A stretch of DNA of 64,000 bases from Thermoanaerobaculia bacterium (GCA_022822365.1 JAJEBV010000016.1:1-64000), one strand, 5' to 3'. Positions 16,483 through 25,735 are shown, counted from the first letter of the stretch. Translations and numbers: made by a program. Notes: generated by a model from the sequence alone, not told the origin.

Positions 16483-17481
16483 ATGAACGAGCAGGAAGCG
16501 GCCTGGCTGGCCCGCACCCGGGAAGCGCCGATCGACCCGGAGCAGGAGATCTGCGACCCCCACCACCACCTCTGGGACTACCCGGAGTCGCGGTACATGC
16601 TGGAGGAGCTCCACGGCGACACCGGAGCCGGCCACAACGTGACCTCGACCGTCTTCGTCGAGTGCGCCTCCGGCTACCGCGAGGATGGCCCGGAGGAGAT
16701 GCGGGTCGTCGGCGAGACCGACTTCGTCCTCGAGGTGGCCGAACGCAGTGATGGCGCCGGCGCTTCGATCGCCGGCATCGTCAGCCACGCCAACATGCTC
16801 CTGGGCGACCGGGCCAAGGCGGTCCTCGAAGCCCACATCGAGGCCGGAGGCGGCCGCTTCCGCGGCATCCGCCACTCCGCCGCCTACGACCCAAGCCCGG
16901 ACATCCGGGTCTCGCACTCCAAGCCGCCGCCGAGCATGCTGCTGCGTTCCGACTTCCGGCGCGGGTTCGCCTGCCTGGGGCCGCTCGATCTCTCCTTCGA
17001 CGCCTGGCTCTACCACCCGCAGATCGACGAGCTGACGGATCTCGCCCACGCCTTCCCGGATACGCAGATCATTCTCGACCACGTCGGCGGGCCTCTCGGC
17101 ATCGGGCCATACAAGGACCGCCGCCGCGAGGTCGAGGCGGCCTGGCGCAAGTCGATCACCGAGCTCGCCCGCTGCGAGAACGTCGTCGTCAAGCTCGGCG
17201 GGCTGCCGATGAAGATCTGCGGCTTCGGCTGGCACAAGCAGGAGGCGCCGCCGTCGTCCGCGGAAACCGCCGAGGCCCACCGCCCCTATTACCTCCACTG
17301 CATCGACCGCTTCGGAGTCGACCGCTGCATGTTCGAGTCGAACTTCCCGGTCGACCGCGCCGGCGGCGCCTACACGCTGCTCTGGAACTCCTTCCAGCGC
17401 ATCGTGGCGGACTTCTCCGACGACGAGAAGGCGGCCCTCTTCCGAGACACGGCCCGCCGCGTCTACCGCCTCGATCCCTGA
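16483..17481 (+). CDS. Amidohydrolase family protein (amidohydrolase 2 type)
   Basis: The 332-residue TIM-barrel hydrolase has the metal-binding HxH near its N-terminus (CDPHHHLWDYP), an internal RGIRHSAAYD segment, the LDHVGGPLG strand and a C-terminal catalytic Asp region (CMFESNFPVDR). These are marks of the amidohydrolase 2 group that includes 2-pyrone-4,6-dicarboxylate lactonase and related decarboxylases. The ATG at 16483 is preceded by AGGTAGGAA at a good distance and is preferred over an in-frame ATG at 16435. It follows glyoxalase II by about 60 bp on the same strand, so the two may be cotranscribed. The substrate is unknown. Confidence 0.8.
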   Translation: MNEQEAAWLARTREAPIDPEQEICDPHHHLWDYPESRYMLEELHGDTGAGHNVTSTVFVECASGYREDGPEEMRVVGETDFVLEVAERSDGAGASIAGIVSHANMLLGDRAKAVLEAHIEAGGGRFRGIRHSAAYDPSPDIRVSHSKPPPSMLLRSDFRRGFACLGPLDLSFDAWLYHPQIDELTDLAHAFPDTQIILDHVGGPLGIGPYKDRRREVEAAWRKSITELARCENVVVKLGGLPMKICGFGWHKQEAPPSSAETAEAHRPYYLHCIDRFGVDRCMFESNFPVDRAGGAYTLLWNSFQRIVADFSDDEKAALFRDTARRVYRLDP

Positions 17482-17506
17482 ACCGGAGTTTCGTCCGGGC
17501 GTCCTC

Positions 17507-18556
17507 ATGCCTCGACTGGAGAAGACGCTCGACGAGGTGCGCCGCCTGCTCGCCGACGCGGGCGTCGCATCCGAGCTGCATGGCGACGGCGACTTCACGT
17601 GCCGCTCGGTCGCTTCCCTCGAGCAGGCCGGGCCGGACCAACTGTCCTTCGCCAAGGACGAGCGGACGCTGAACGCCACGAACACCCGTGCCGGCGCGCT
17701 CGTCGTGCCGGCGGCAACGACCCGCCTGGCTGCCCACCAGATTGCCGTCGACGATCCCTTCGCCGCCTTCGTTGTCGTGCTTCGCCACATCGACCGGGAA
17801 CGCCGCCGGGAAGACGCGGGCGTTCATCCGTCCGCCGTCGTCGCCGCCAGCGCCTCCCTCGGCGCCGATGTGTCCATAGGCGCCGGCGTCACGGTGCGTG
17901 ACGGCGCCACAGTCGGCGACCGCACCGTGCTCCACGCGAACGCCTGCGTCGGACCGCGGAGCCGGGTTGGCAGCGACTGCGTCCTGTTTCCCGGGGTCGT
18001 CGTCATGGAGGACGTGACGATCGGCGACCGGGTCGTCGTCCACGGCGGCACGGTGATCGGCTGCGACGGCTACGGCTACCTCCAGCGCGAAGGACGCCAC
18101 GTCAAGATCCCGCAGGTCGGAACGGTCACGATCGGCGACGACGTCGAGATCGGCTCCCAGGTCACGATCGACCGCGCGGCGCTCGACGCGACGGTGATCG
18201 GCCGCGGCTCCAAGCTCGGCGACCTGGTCCACATCGCCCACAACACGGTCGTCGGCGAGCACTGCCTGATCCTGCCCCTGGCCAAGACGGCGGGCGGCGC
18301 CAGGCTCGGCGACGGCGTCGTCCTGGCCGGAGGCGCCGGCGCCGCGGACGGTGTGGTGGTCGGCGACGGCGCGATGCTCGGCGGCAACACGATCAGCTAC
18401 CGCGACGTGCCGGCCGGCGCCGTCCTGTACGGCGATCCGGCCCGGCCGAAGTCGCGGCAGTTGCGTATCGAGGCGGTGCTGAACCGTCTGCCGCAGATGG
18501 AGCGCGACCTCCGTGCGCTGCTGCGACGCATGGAAGGCCGGAGCAAGACGGACTGA
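17507..18556 (+). CDS. lpxD: UDP-3-O-acylglucosamine N-acyltransferase (LpxD)
   Basis: The 349-residue protein has an N-terminal uridine-binding domain (about residues 1-100, with LSFAKDERTLNA), then a left-handed beta-helix of hexapeptide repeats from about residue 105 to 300. It contains the LpxD-typical GCDGYGYLQREGRHVKIPQVG loop region and the catalytic His segment VHIAHNTVVG. A short C-terminal helix follows. LpxD adds the amide-linked acyl chain to UDP-GlcN intermediates in lipid A biosynthesis, so the organism has a lipid A outer membrane. No other lpx gene is adjacent. It lies 25 bp downstream of the amidohydrolase on the same strand. Confidence 0.9.
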   Translation: MPRLEKTLDEVRRLLADAGVASELHGDGDFTCRSVASLEQAGPDQLSFAKDERTLNATNTRAGALVVPAATTRLAAHQIAVDDPFAAFVVVLRHIDRERRREDAGVHPSAVVAASASLGADVSIGAGVTVRDGATVGDRTVLHANACVGPRSRVGSDCVLFPGVVVMEDVTIGDRVVVHGGTVIGCDGYGYLQREGRHVKIPQVGTVTIGDDVEIGSQVTIDRAALDATVIGRGSKLGDLVHIAHNTVVGEHCLILPLAKTAGGARLGDGVVLAGGAGAADGVVVGDGAMLGGNTISYRDVPAGAVLYGDPARPKSRQLRIEAVLNRLPQMERDLRALLRRMEGRSKTD

Positions 18557-18624
18557 GGCCGGCATTCACCTACGGGCCCTGAGCGGGGGCATACACTAGG
18601 ACGCCCTGCCCCGGGGCACCCACC

Positions 18625-21282
18625 GTGCGCAGCCGCGTCCTCATTCGAGCCCTCCTCATCGCAGCCGCCGCGCTGTTCCTCGCCGGCGGCACGGCGTCAG
18701 CCGCGAAGAAGAAGCGGCCGCCCTGCGAGGACGGCCGGCAACCCGCGGTCGAGAACCTGCCGCCCCATCACCGGCAGTGGACCGAAGAGGTCGCCCTGCT
18801 GCTCAGCGACGAGGAGATCCAGTCCTTCCTCTGCCTGTCCCAGGACTACCAGCGGGACGCCTTCATCGCCGAGTTCTGGAAGGCGCGGGACCCCTATCCC
18901 GACACGGCGCGCAACGAGTTCCGGGAGCACTGGAGCGAGCGACTGTCCATGGTCCGCCAGTTGTTCGAGAACACGGACGACGAGCGGGCGCGTTACTACC
19001 TGCTGAACGGGCCGCCCGGCGTCCACGTGGAGATCTGTCCCCGGCGCTCGGCGACGAGCATCGAGGCCTGGTTCTACGGTTTCCAGGACCTGAGCGAGGT
19101 GATGGGCGCGATCTTCTCCCGCCGCCTCCGGCCGGACCAGTACGCGGTCATCTTCTACCGGCGGCTCGGCGTCGGCCCCTGGCGGGCGTGGTATCCGAGC
19201 GAAGAACTCAGCACCTCGGCCCTCCAGCCCGGCGGCCGGCTCGACCTGCCGGGCGGCGGAATCGGCGGTCTCCGCCGGGAGGACCTCGGCGCCGGCTGCA
19301 AGGAGGAGGAACTCGGGTACGCGCTCCGGATCATCCAGATCCTGAACGACTGGGGCGGAATGCTCGGCTTCTTCTACGAGCGAATGATCGGCGAGAAACT
19401 GGAACCGATCGAAGCGCCGTCCGACGAGTGGCTGCGCACGTTCGAGTCCTATTCGACCGACCTGCCGTCCGGCGCGCCGGAACTGGCCGCCGCGCTCGAC
19501 GTCTCCTTCCCGGGCCGCAAGGAGAGCCGGACCGTGGTCCAGACCCTGGTTCAGGTCGAACCGGAGGGCGCCACCCTCGCCGACCTCGCCGGGGCACGCT
19601 CCTACGCATTCGAGCTGATCGGAGAAGTCCTGCGGGCGGACGCGGACACCGGCGCCGACCGTCTTTTCGAGAGCTTCCGCTACCGCTTCGAGTTCCCGGT
19701 CGAAGGCGGCGAGGCGACCGGCGAAAGCCAGCCGGCCATGCCCCTCGTCGCCCAGCGCTACCTGCGCCCCGGCGAGTACAAGCTGATCCTGCGCGTCGAC
19801 GACCTGAACGGCGACGCGGTGTGGCGTCACGCGGAACCGCTCGAGGTGCCGAGAGTCGAAGCGGCCGCGGGCTGGACGGAGGCCGACCTGGAGCCGATCT
19901 TCGCCGAGGCGAACCGCTCTCTGGCCTCCGGCGAGCCGACGATCCGGATCATCCCGCCGGGCGGCGAACTCGTCTCCGGCTATCTGCGCTTCGACACGGC
20001 GGTAACCGGCCCGGTCGACAGGGTGCGCTTTACGCTCGACGACAAGGACCTGTTCACGACCAGACGAGCGCCCTACAGCGTCGACGTGCGGCTGGGCGAA
20101 CTCCCCCGCAGCCAGATGCTGCGCGCGATCGCCTACGACGCCGAACGCAACCAGATCGCCAGCGACTCCTACCTGATCAACGGTTCGCCTCACCGCTTCG
20201 ACGTCCGGATCATCGAACCGATCCCGGGCCACGACTACAGCAACAGCCTTCGCATGCGGGCCCAGGTCACCGTCCCCGAGGGTCGCAGCCTGGAGGAGCT
20301 CCAGGTCTTCCGCAACGCGGACCAGGTGGCCACGCTCTACGAGGAGCCCTTCACCGTCCCGATCGAACTGCCCGGCGGACGGGAACTCACGATCATCCGG
20401 ATCGTGGGCAAGCTGCTCGACGCCGAAGGGCCGGCCGCCTTCGTCGAGGACACGGCGATCATCAACGGACCGGCCACGCTCGAGGAAGTGCAGGTCGACT
20501 TCGTCGAGCTCTACACGACGGTCGACGACCGCGACCGGCGGCCGCTGCTCGACCTCGGCCAGGACGCCTTCCAGGTGCTGGAAGACGGCGTGGCCCAGGA
20601 GATCCTCCGCTTCGAACGGGTCGACGACACGCCGCTCGTGGGGACCATCCTGCTCGACGTCTCGGCCTCGATGGAGGAACGCCTCGCCGAGTCCGTCAAG
20701 GCCGCCGCCGACTTCTTCCAGCAGGTGATCACCGAGCGCGACGAACTCTCCATCGTCACCTTCAACGACCGGCCGCACCTCGCATCGCCCTTCACCCGCG
20801 ACCGGATCGAGTTCGCCAAGGGCCTGATGGGGCTCCGCGCCGAGCGCGGCACGGCGCTCTACGACAGCCTCATCTTCACCCTGTACCACCTGAACGGACT
20901 GCCCGGCCAGCGCGCCGTGCTGCTGCTCTCGGACGGCGTCGACGAACACAGTCGCTACGACCTCGACGACGCCCTGGAGTACGCCCGCCGCTCGGAAGCC
21001 GCCATCTACGCGATCGGCCTGGCCCTCCCCAGGAAGGCGAAGGAGAGCCCGAAGAAGGTACTGGAACAGTTGGCGCTTGAGACCGGCGGCCGCGCCTTCT
21101 TCGTGGAGAGCACGAGCGAACTCGCCGCCGTCTACGACCAGATCGGCCTCGAACTGCGCTCGAAGTACTTCCTCGCCTACCAGTCCTCGAGCACGGCGCC
21201 CTCCGATGCGTTCCGCCGGGTCGAGGTACAGGTCGATGAAAGAGGCGCCAGGGCGCGGACGATCCGCGGTTACTACCCGTAG
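18625..21282 (+). CDS. GWxTD-like / VWFA-domain exported protein (acidobacterial type)
   Basis: The 885-residue protein starts with a signal peptide (cleavage near ASA, residue 30). An N-terminal region (about 45-260) has the features of GWxTD domains: a run of the FLCLSQDYQRDAFIAEFWKARDP kind, NEFREHW and a YYLLNGPPG turn. Beta-rich middle domains with Ig-like character follow (about 290-620), then a C-terminal von Willebrand A domain (about 640-870) with a complete MIDAS (DVSAS) and the later LLSDGVDEHS. This VWFA form is the one expanded in Acidobacteriota. It probably works in the periplasm or at the cell surface in metal-dependent protein binding. The GTG at 18625 is the start. The last base of its stop codon is the first base of the next gene's GTG. 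Confidence 0.8.
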   Translation: MRSRVLIRALLIAAAALFLAGGTASAAKKKRPPCEDGRQPAVENLPPHHRQWTEEVALLLSDEEIQSFLCLSQDYQRDAFIAEFWKARDPYPDTARNEFREHWSERLSMVRQLFENTDDERARYYLLNGPPGVHVEICPRRSATSIEAWFYGFQDLSEVMGAIFSRRLRPDQYAVIFYRRLGVGPWRAWYPSEELSTSALQPGGRLDLPGGGIGGLRREDLGAGCKEEELGYALRIIQILNDWGGMLGFFYERMIGEKLEPIEAPSDEWLRTFESYSTDLPSGAPELAAALDVSFPGRKESRTVVQTLVQVEPEGATLADLAGARSYAFELIGEVLRADADTGADRLFESFRYRFEFPVEGGEATGESQPAMPLVAQRYLRPGEYKLILRVDDLNGDAVWRHAEPLEVPRVEAAAGWTEADLEPIFAEANRSLASGEPTIRIIPPGGELVSGYLRFDTAVTGPVDRVRFTLDDKDLFTTRRAPYSVDVRLGELPRSQMLRAIAYDAERNQIASDSYLINGSPHRFDVRIIEPIPGHDYSNSLRMRAQVTVPEGRSLEELQVFRNADQVATLYEEPFTVPIELPGGRELTIIRIVGKLLDAEGPAAFVEDTAIINGPATLEEVQVDFVELYTTVDDRDRRPLLDLGQDAFQVLEDGVAQEILRFERVDDTPLVGTILLDVSASMEERLAESVKAAADFFQQVITERDELSIVTFNDRPHLASPFTRDRIEFAKGLMGLRAERGTALYDSLIFTLYHLNGLPGQRAVLLLSDGVDEHSRYDLDDALEYARRSEAAIYAIGLALPRKAKESPKKVLEQLALETGGRAFFVESTSELAAVYDQIGLELRSKYFLAYQSSSTAPSDAFRRVEVQVDERGARARTIRGYYP

Positions 21283-21872
21283 TGACGGGGCGTACACGCT
21301 GCGGCTGGGTCAACGACGACCCGCTCTACATCGCTTACCACGACGAGGAGTGGGGCGTTCCGCTCCGCGACGACCGCCGGCTCTTCGAGATGCTGGTCCT
21401 GGAGGGGGCCCAGGCCGGGCTGAGCTGGTACACGATCCTCAAGAAGCGTGACGGGTACCGGCGCGCCTTCGACGGCTTCGACCCGGACCGTGTCGCCCGC
21501 TACGACGAGAAGAAGGTCGCGTCGCTCCTGCAGGATCCCGGCATCGTGCGCAACCGTCTCAAGGTGCAGGCAGCGATCGGCAACGCGCGGGTCTGGCTGA
21601 ACCTCCGCGAATCGGACGTGCGGTTCTCGGACTTCCTGTGGGACTTCACCGGCGGCAAGCCCGTCGTCAACGCCTGGCGCCGGCTCAAGGACGTTCCCGC
21701 CTCCACGCCGGCCTCCGAGGCGATGAGCAGAGCCCTGAAGAAGCTCGGATTCCGCTTCGTCGGCCCGACGATCTGCTATGCCTTCATGCAGGCCGTGGGC
21801 ATGGTGAACGACCACACGACGACGTGCTTTCGATGGAAGGAATGCAAAGCGCTCGCGGAAGAACTGCGCTGA
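21282..21872 (+). CDS. tag: DNA-3-methyladenine glycosylase I
   Basis: The 196-residue protein matches Tag over its whole length. The zinc ligands are present: Cys7 (RCGW), His20 (AYHDEEW) and the C-terminal HxxxC (NDHTTTC). The HhH-type core reads GAQAGLSWYTILKKRDGYRRAF. The enzyme removes 3-methyladenine from alkylated DNA to start base-excision repair. The GTG start shares one base with the stop of the VWFA gene, so translation may be coupled. Its 3' end overlaps or abuts the following beta-propeller gene. Confidence 0.93.
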   Translation: MTGRTRCGWVNDDPLYIAYHDEEWGVPLRDDRRLFEMLVLEGAQAGLSWYTILKKRDGYRRAFDGFDPDRVARYDEKKVASLLQDPGIVRNRLKVQAAIGNARVWLNLRESDVRFSDFLWDFTGGKPVVNAWRRLKDVPASTPASEAMSRALKKLGFRFVGPTICYAFMQAVGMVNDHTTTCFRWKECKALAEELR

Positions 21873-23119
21873 GCGTGCGAACGGCGCTCGGTACGGCACT
21901 GGCCCTGTCCGCGACAGCCGCCGCTTACGCCGGTGACTGGCCTCAGTTCCGCGGGCCGACCGGGCAGGGGCACGCGCCGGACGCGTCCGTTCCGCTCACC
22001 TGGAGCGAGACGGAGAACGTCACCTGGAAAGTGCCGGTCCCCGGCCGCGGCTGGTCGTCGCCGGTGATCGCCGGCGGACTGGCGTGGCTCACGACCGCGG
22101 TGACCGACCGCGAGGCCGGGACGTCGCTGCGACTGCTCGCGTACGACGTGGCCAGCGGCGCCACCGCGGTCGACGTCGAGGTGTTCGCCATCTCCGACAC
22201 GACGCTCCTGAACCAGAAGAACAGCTTCGCCTCGCCGACGCCGGTGATCGGTCCGAGCGGCGAGTACGTCTACGTCCACTTCGGCGCCCAGGGGACGGCG
22301 GCGGTCGCCGCGGGCGGCGACTCGGCCGGCGAGGTTCTCTGGCGAACCCGCTTCCCCTACACGTCGCAGCACGGGAACGGCGGCTCGCCGATCCTTCACG
22401 ACGGGTTGCTCGTCGTCAGCATCGACGGCTACGACACGGCGTTCCTGGTCGCCGTGGACTCCCGGACGGGCGAGGAACGCTGGCGCTCGGTCCGCGCCGC
22501 TCCCATCTCACAGGCCTACTCGACGCCGCTCGCCATCGAGGTCGGGGACACTTCGCAGATCGTCAACGTCAGCGCCTTCCGCGCCTCCGCCCACGAGCCG
22601 GCTACCGGCCGCGAGATCTGGCGGGTCGAGTATCCGGGCGGCTTCTCGAACGTCTCCCGGCCGGTCTACGGCCACGGCCTCGTCTACCTGTCGACCGGCT
22701 TCAACGAGCCGGTCCTGCTCGCCATCCGGCCCACTGGCGAGGGCGACGTCACTGACTCGGAGATCGCCTGGCGGCTTCGTCGCGGCGCCCCGCTCACCGT
22801 GTCGCCGATCCTGGTGGGCGACGAGCTCTACACCGTGACGGACTCCGGCATCGCCACGTGCATCGACGCCTCGACCGGCGACATCCACTGGCAACACCGG
22901 CTCGGCGGGAACCACTCCGCTTCACCGGTCTTCGCCGGAGGCTGGATCTACTTCCAGAACGAGGAAGGCGTGACCACTGTGATCGCGCCCGGTACCGAGT
23001 TCAAGCAAACGGCACACAACGAACTGGACGGTTCCACCCTCGCGTCCATCGCCGTCTCCGACGGCGCCTTCTTTATCCGCACCGGCACACACCTGTACCG
23101 GATCGACGAGTCGCCGTGA
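21842..23119 (+). CDS. Exported PQQ-like beta-propeller protein
   Basis: The roughly 425-residue product begins with a signal peptide ending AAAYAGD. The typical opening of this group (DWPQFRGPTGQG) and repeated propeller blades with WxxP...SSPV and TGE/TGD-W docking motifs follow. It lacks the vicinal Cys pair and catalytic Asp motif of the PQQ alcohol dehydrogenase at 8.65 kb, so it is probably a BamB/WD-like structural or binding propeller and not a dehydrogenase. The start is uncertain: ATG at 21842 (or 21833), or GTG at 21875 two bases past the tag stop, all leave the signal peptide intact. It is cotranscribed with tag by spacing, but a functional link is not evident. Confidence 0.75.
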   Translation: MQSARGRTALSVRTALGTALALSATAAAYAGDWPQFRGPTGQGHAPDASVPLTWSETENVTWKVPVPGRGWSSPVIAGGLAWLTTAVTDREAGTSLRLLAYDVASGATAVDVEVFAISDTTLLNQKNSFASPTPVIGPSGEYVYVHFGAQGTAAVAAGGDSAGEVLWRTRFPYTSQHGNGGSPILHDGLLVVSIDGYDTAFLVAVDSRTGEERWRSVRAAPISQAYSTPLAIEVGDTSQIVNVSAFRASAHEPATGREIWRVEYPGGFSNVSRPVYGHGLVYLSTGFNEPVLLAIRPTGEGDVTDSEIAWRLRRGAPLTVSPILVGDELYTVTDSGIATCIDASTGDIHWQHRLGGNHSASPVFAGGWIYFQNEEGVTTVIAPGTEFKQTAHNELDGSTLASIAVSDGAFFIRTGTHLYRIDESP

Positions 23120-23124
23120 ACTGC

Positions 23125-23149
23125 ATGCCGGCAGGCATTGCTGTATACT
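23125..23149 (+). promoter_or_regulatory. Promoter and operator-like palindrome of the toxin-antitoxin pair
   Basis: An inverted repeat ATGCC-GGCA-GGCAT spans 23125-23138, followed by a near-consensus -10 TATACT at 23144-23149, eight bases before the antitoxin ATG at 23157. A palindrome just upstream of -10 fits autorepression by the ribbon-helix-helix antitoxin. The -35 is weak, and the leader would be very short. Confidence 0.45.
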
Positions 23150-23156
23150 GCGCTGT

Positions 23157-23399
23157 ATGTCTGCGACACGCACCCAGATATACCTCCAGCCGCTGCAGCG
23201 CCAGCGCCTCGACGAGATTGCTGGGGCGCGCGGCCTGAGTCTCGCATCCGTGATCCGCGAAGCCGTAGACCTCTATCTTGCCAAGTCTCCCGACCCGTCC
23301 GCCGCCCTCGAGAGCACGTTCGGCGCCGCGCCGGACGCCAGCGTTCCCAGCCGGGACGAATGGGAGCTTCGGGAGAGGAGGCTCTGGAGGACGGACTGA
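23157..23399 (+). CDS. Ribbon-helix-helix (CopG-like) antitoxin
   Basis: The 80-residue protein has an N-terminal RHH fold: a short strand (RTQIYLQPLQRQRLDEIA) and the second helix (LSLASVIREAVDLYL) over residues 5-45. An acidic, Trp-containing tail follows (DEWELRERRLW), typical of the part that wraps around a PIN toxin. It should repress its own promoter through the palindrome at 23125-23138 and neutralise the toxin encoded 4 bp downstream. The ATG at 23157 is clear. Confidence 0.85.
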   Translation: MSATRTQIYLQPLQRQRLDEIAGARGLSLASVIREAVDLYLAKSPDPSAALESTFGAAPDASVPSRDEWELRERRLWRTD

Positions 23400-23403
23400 C
23401 CCC

Positions 23404-23799
23404 GTGGCCGGCCTTCTCGTCGACACCGACATCTTCATCGACCACTTGCGCGGCTTCCGAAAGCTCACAGCCGGACGCGACAGGCTCCACTACTCGGTCG
23501 TTACCCGTTGCGAGTTGCTCGCCGGCGAGGTCGGCTCGGCCATCGTCGTGGAGCTCCTCGGTCCGCATCGGGAACTCGACGTAAACCGAAAGGTCGCGGA
23601 ACGCGCGGGGAGGATCCGCCGGGAGACGGGCATCGCCACTCCCGACGCGCTGATCGCGGCAACGGCCATCGAGCACCGCCTGCGACTCTTGACCCGGAAC
23701 CTGAGGGACTTCGAGGCCGTCAGGCAGTTACGTATTCGCCAACCCGCGAGCGAGTCGTCCAGTGCAACTCCGGGAAGGCGATCTTCGTCTTCCCGGTAG
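23404..23799 (+). CDS. PIN-domain ribonuclease toxin (VapC family)
   Basis: The 131-residue toxin carries the PIN acidic set: the N-terminal Asp in LLVDTDIFIDHL, the Glu in TRCELLAGE, the Asp in ATPDALIAATA, and the LLTRNLRDF segment where the fourth position is Asn-Leu-Arg-Asp. The chosen GTG at 23404 starts exactly ahead of the first catalytic strand, five bases after the antitoxin stop. VapC toxins cleave tRNA or rRNA to halt translation. The C-terminal 20 residues are Ser/Arg-rich and beyond the usual domain end. Confidence 0.85.
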   Translation: MAGLLVDTDIFIDHLRGFRKLTAGRDRLHYSVVTRCELLAGEVGSAIVVELLGPHRELDVNRKVAERAGRIRRETGIATPDALIAATAIEHRLRLLTRNLRDFEAVRQLRIRQPASESSSATPGRRSSSSR

Positions 23800-23845
23800 T
23801 GCGGCCCCAAGCGGGTCTCTTCCCAACTCAGAACCAGGAAACCCC

Positions 23846-25306
23846 ATGCCCCCTGCCTCGGTCGAACGACATTCTCTCCTGCGCGCCGCCGCGCTTGCGG
23901 CGGCGGTCGCGCTTTCGATAGCAACGCCCCAGTCGTCGGACGCCCAGACCGCAGGAGTCGCCGGCCACTGGGAAGGTTCGATCGAGACTCCTGGCCAGGC
24001 GCTCGTCGTCATGGTGGATCTGGCCGAGACCGACGGCACATGGTCAGGGACGATCGACATCCCCGCCCAGGGCGCCGACGGCCTGCCGCTGTCGGACGTC
24101 AGCGTGGACGCCGACAGCGGCGCGGTCCGGTTCACGATCCAGGGCGTGCCCGGCGAACCGACCTTCGAGGGCACGCTTGCCGGCGGCGAGATCGCGGGCG
24201 AGTTCCGCCAGGGTCCGGCCCGGCTCCCCTTCCGACTCGGCCGGGAAGCGGTTGAGGTCGAGGCGCCCCCGCGGCCCCAGGAGCCGAAGCCGCCATTCCC
24301 CTACGACGCCGAGGAAGTCGAGTACGCGAACGGGGACGTGAAGATCGCCGGCACCCTGACCCTGCCGCCAGGCGACGGCAAGGTCCCGGCCGCGCTGCTG
24401 ATCAGCGGCAGCGGCGCCCTGAACCGCGATCTCGAACTCGCCGGCCACAAGCCCTTCCTCGTGCTCGCGGATCACCTGACCCGGCTCGGCGTTGCCGTGC
24501 TTCGGGTAGACGATCGCGGCGTCGGCGGGTCGACCGGCAGCACGTCGCAGTCGACATCCAGGGACAAGGCCGCCGACGTTCTGGCCGGCGTACGCTTCCT
24601 GCGCGCACACGACCGGATCGATCCGGAACGGGTCGGCCTGATCGGCATCTCCGAGGGCGGCCTGGTGGCGCCGCTGGCGCTCAACCGGGTTCCTCCGAGC
24701 ACGGTCGCATTCACAGTTTTGCTCGCCGGCCCCGGCGTTCCGGGCGGCGATCTCCTGCGCCAGCAACTCCGCCGAATCGCGGCCGCGAACGGCGCCCCGG
24801 CAGAGACGATCGAGAAACTCGCCGCACTGCAGGACCGGGCGCTCAGGATCATCGGCGGCGAGATGCCTCCAGCCGAAGCCGAGGCCGCCCTGCGCGAGGT
24901 CGTCCGGGAACAGTTGGCCGCCTCGCCCGAGACGGCGCAGTTGAGCGGCGAAGCGCTCGAATCGACCGTGTCGGCCGCCGTGGAATCCAACCTGAGCCCG
25001 TGGTTCCGGTTCTTCATCCGCTACGACCCGCGGCCCGCCCTGGGCGGGCTCGCCGTGCCGACGCTGGCCCTGTTCGGCGGCAAGGACACTCAGGTCGACG
25101 CGGATCAGAACCAGTCCGCCATGGAAGCCGCGTTCGCCGGCTCCGGCAACACGGACATCACCGTGCGCCGCTTTCCCGAGATGAACCACCTGTTCCAGAC
25201 CGCCGGCACCGGATCGCCCAACGAGTACGCCCAGATCGAGGAGACGATGGCGCCCGAGGTTCTCGATCTGATCGGAAGCTGGATCGCCGAGCGCTTCGTC
25301 GACTGA
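23846..25306 (+). CDS. Exported alpha/beta hydrolase with N-terminal beta domain
   Basis: The 486-residue product has a signal peptide (ending near SDAQT), an N-terminal beta-rich domain of about 110 residues (VAGHWEGSIETPG and later), and a C-terminal alpha/beta hydrolase. In the hydrolase LISGSGALNRDLE forms the oxyanion region, DDRGVGGSTG follows, the nucleophile elbow is GISEGG (Ser near residue 268), the acid is in GGKDTQV and the His in EMNHLFQ. The domain order matches a common acidobacterial group of S33/dienelactone-hydrolase-like enzymes with a lipocalin-like front domain. AGGAAA before the ATG at 23846 supports the start. It probably hydrolyses an ester or peptide in the periplasm; the substrate is unknown. 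Confidence 0.8.
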   Translation: MPPASVERHSLLRAAALAAAVALSIATPQSSDAQTAGVAGHWEGSIETPGQALVVMVDLAETDGTWSGTIDIPAQGADGLPLSDVSVDADSGAVRFTIQGVPGEPTFEGTLAGGEIAGEFRQGPARLPFRLGREAVEVEAPPRPQEPKPPFPYDAEEVEYANGDVKIAGTLTLPPGDGKVPAALLISGSGALNRDLELAGHKPFLVLADHLTRLGVAVLRVDDRGVGGSTGSTSQSTSRDKAADVLAGVRFLRAHDRIDPERVGLIGISEGGLVAPLALNRVPPSTVAFTVLLAGPGVPGGDLLRQQLRRIAAANGAPAETIEKLAALQDRALRIIGGEMPPAEAEAALREVVREQLAASPETAQLSGEALESTVSAAVESNLSPWFRFFIRYDPRPALGGLAVPTLALFGGKDTQVDADQNQSAMEAAFAGSGNTDITVRRFPEMNHLFQTAGTGSPNEYAQIEETMAPEVLDLIGSWIAERFVD

Positions 25307-25390
25307 GCGCCGCCGCGATCGAGAACCCCCGAACGACCGGCCGGTCGAATAGAATCCCGATCCGTTGGCGGCGGCAGTGGCCGCCGCCCG

Positions 25391-25735
25391 ATGACGACAC
25401 CGACGGTCCAGATGCCGAAGATCACCTACATCGACCAGGACGGCGGCTCGCGCGTGGTCGAGGCGCCGATCGGGGACTCCGTCATGGAGTGCGCCGTAGA
25501 CAACGACGTCGACGGCATCGTCGCCGCCTGCGGCGGCAACTGCTCGTGCAGCACCTGCCACGTCTACATCGACGACGCCTGGGTCAAGGCGGTCGGTCCC
25601 CGCCACGAGGAGGAGGAGTTCACGCTCGAATACGGCATCGACGTGCGCCCCACGAGCCGCCTGAGCTGCCAGATCGAAGTGACCAACGAACTGGACGGCC
25701 TGGTCGTCCATCTGCCCGCCGAACAGGCGGAGTAG
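25391..25735 (+). CDS. Adrenodoxin-type [2Fe-2S] ferredoxin
   Basis: The 114-residue protein has the four cluster cysteines in adrenodoxin spacing: Cys47-x5-Cys53-x2-Cys56, then Cys93 (RLSCQI). Acidic patches near DDAWVKAVG and HEEEEF may dock redox partners. Such ferredoxins feed electrons to cytochrome P450s, Rieske oxygenases or Fe-S assembly. None of these partners lies in the window, so the job here is open. An ATG at 25412 is an alternative start seven residues in. The adjacent MBL-fold gene at 25785 is on the same strand. Confidence 0.88.
   Translation: MTTPTVQMPKITYIDQDGGSRVVEAPIGDSVMECAVDNDVDGIVAACGGNCSCSTCHVYIDDAWVKAVGPRHEEEEFTLEYGIDVRPTSRLSCQIEVTNELDGLVVHLPAEQAE

Noticed and set aside
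14502..16517. Long minus-strand frame across fic and glyoxalase II
   Set aside because: It runs out of frame through the recognisable Fic motif and antisense to GloB; the known genes explain the region.
18697..21297. Long minus-strand frame opposite the GWxTD/VWFA gene
   Set aside because: No domains or signal peptide; the plus-strand protein has clear MIDAS and GWxTD features.
21842..23119. Second PQQ alcohol dehydrogenase
   Set aside because: It lacks the vicinal cysteine pair and the catalytic WDYDG region; only the propeller fold is shared.
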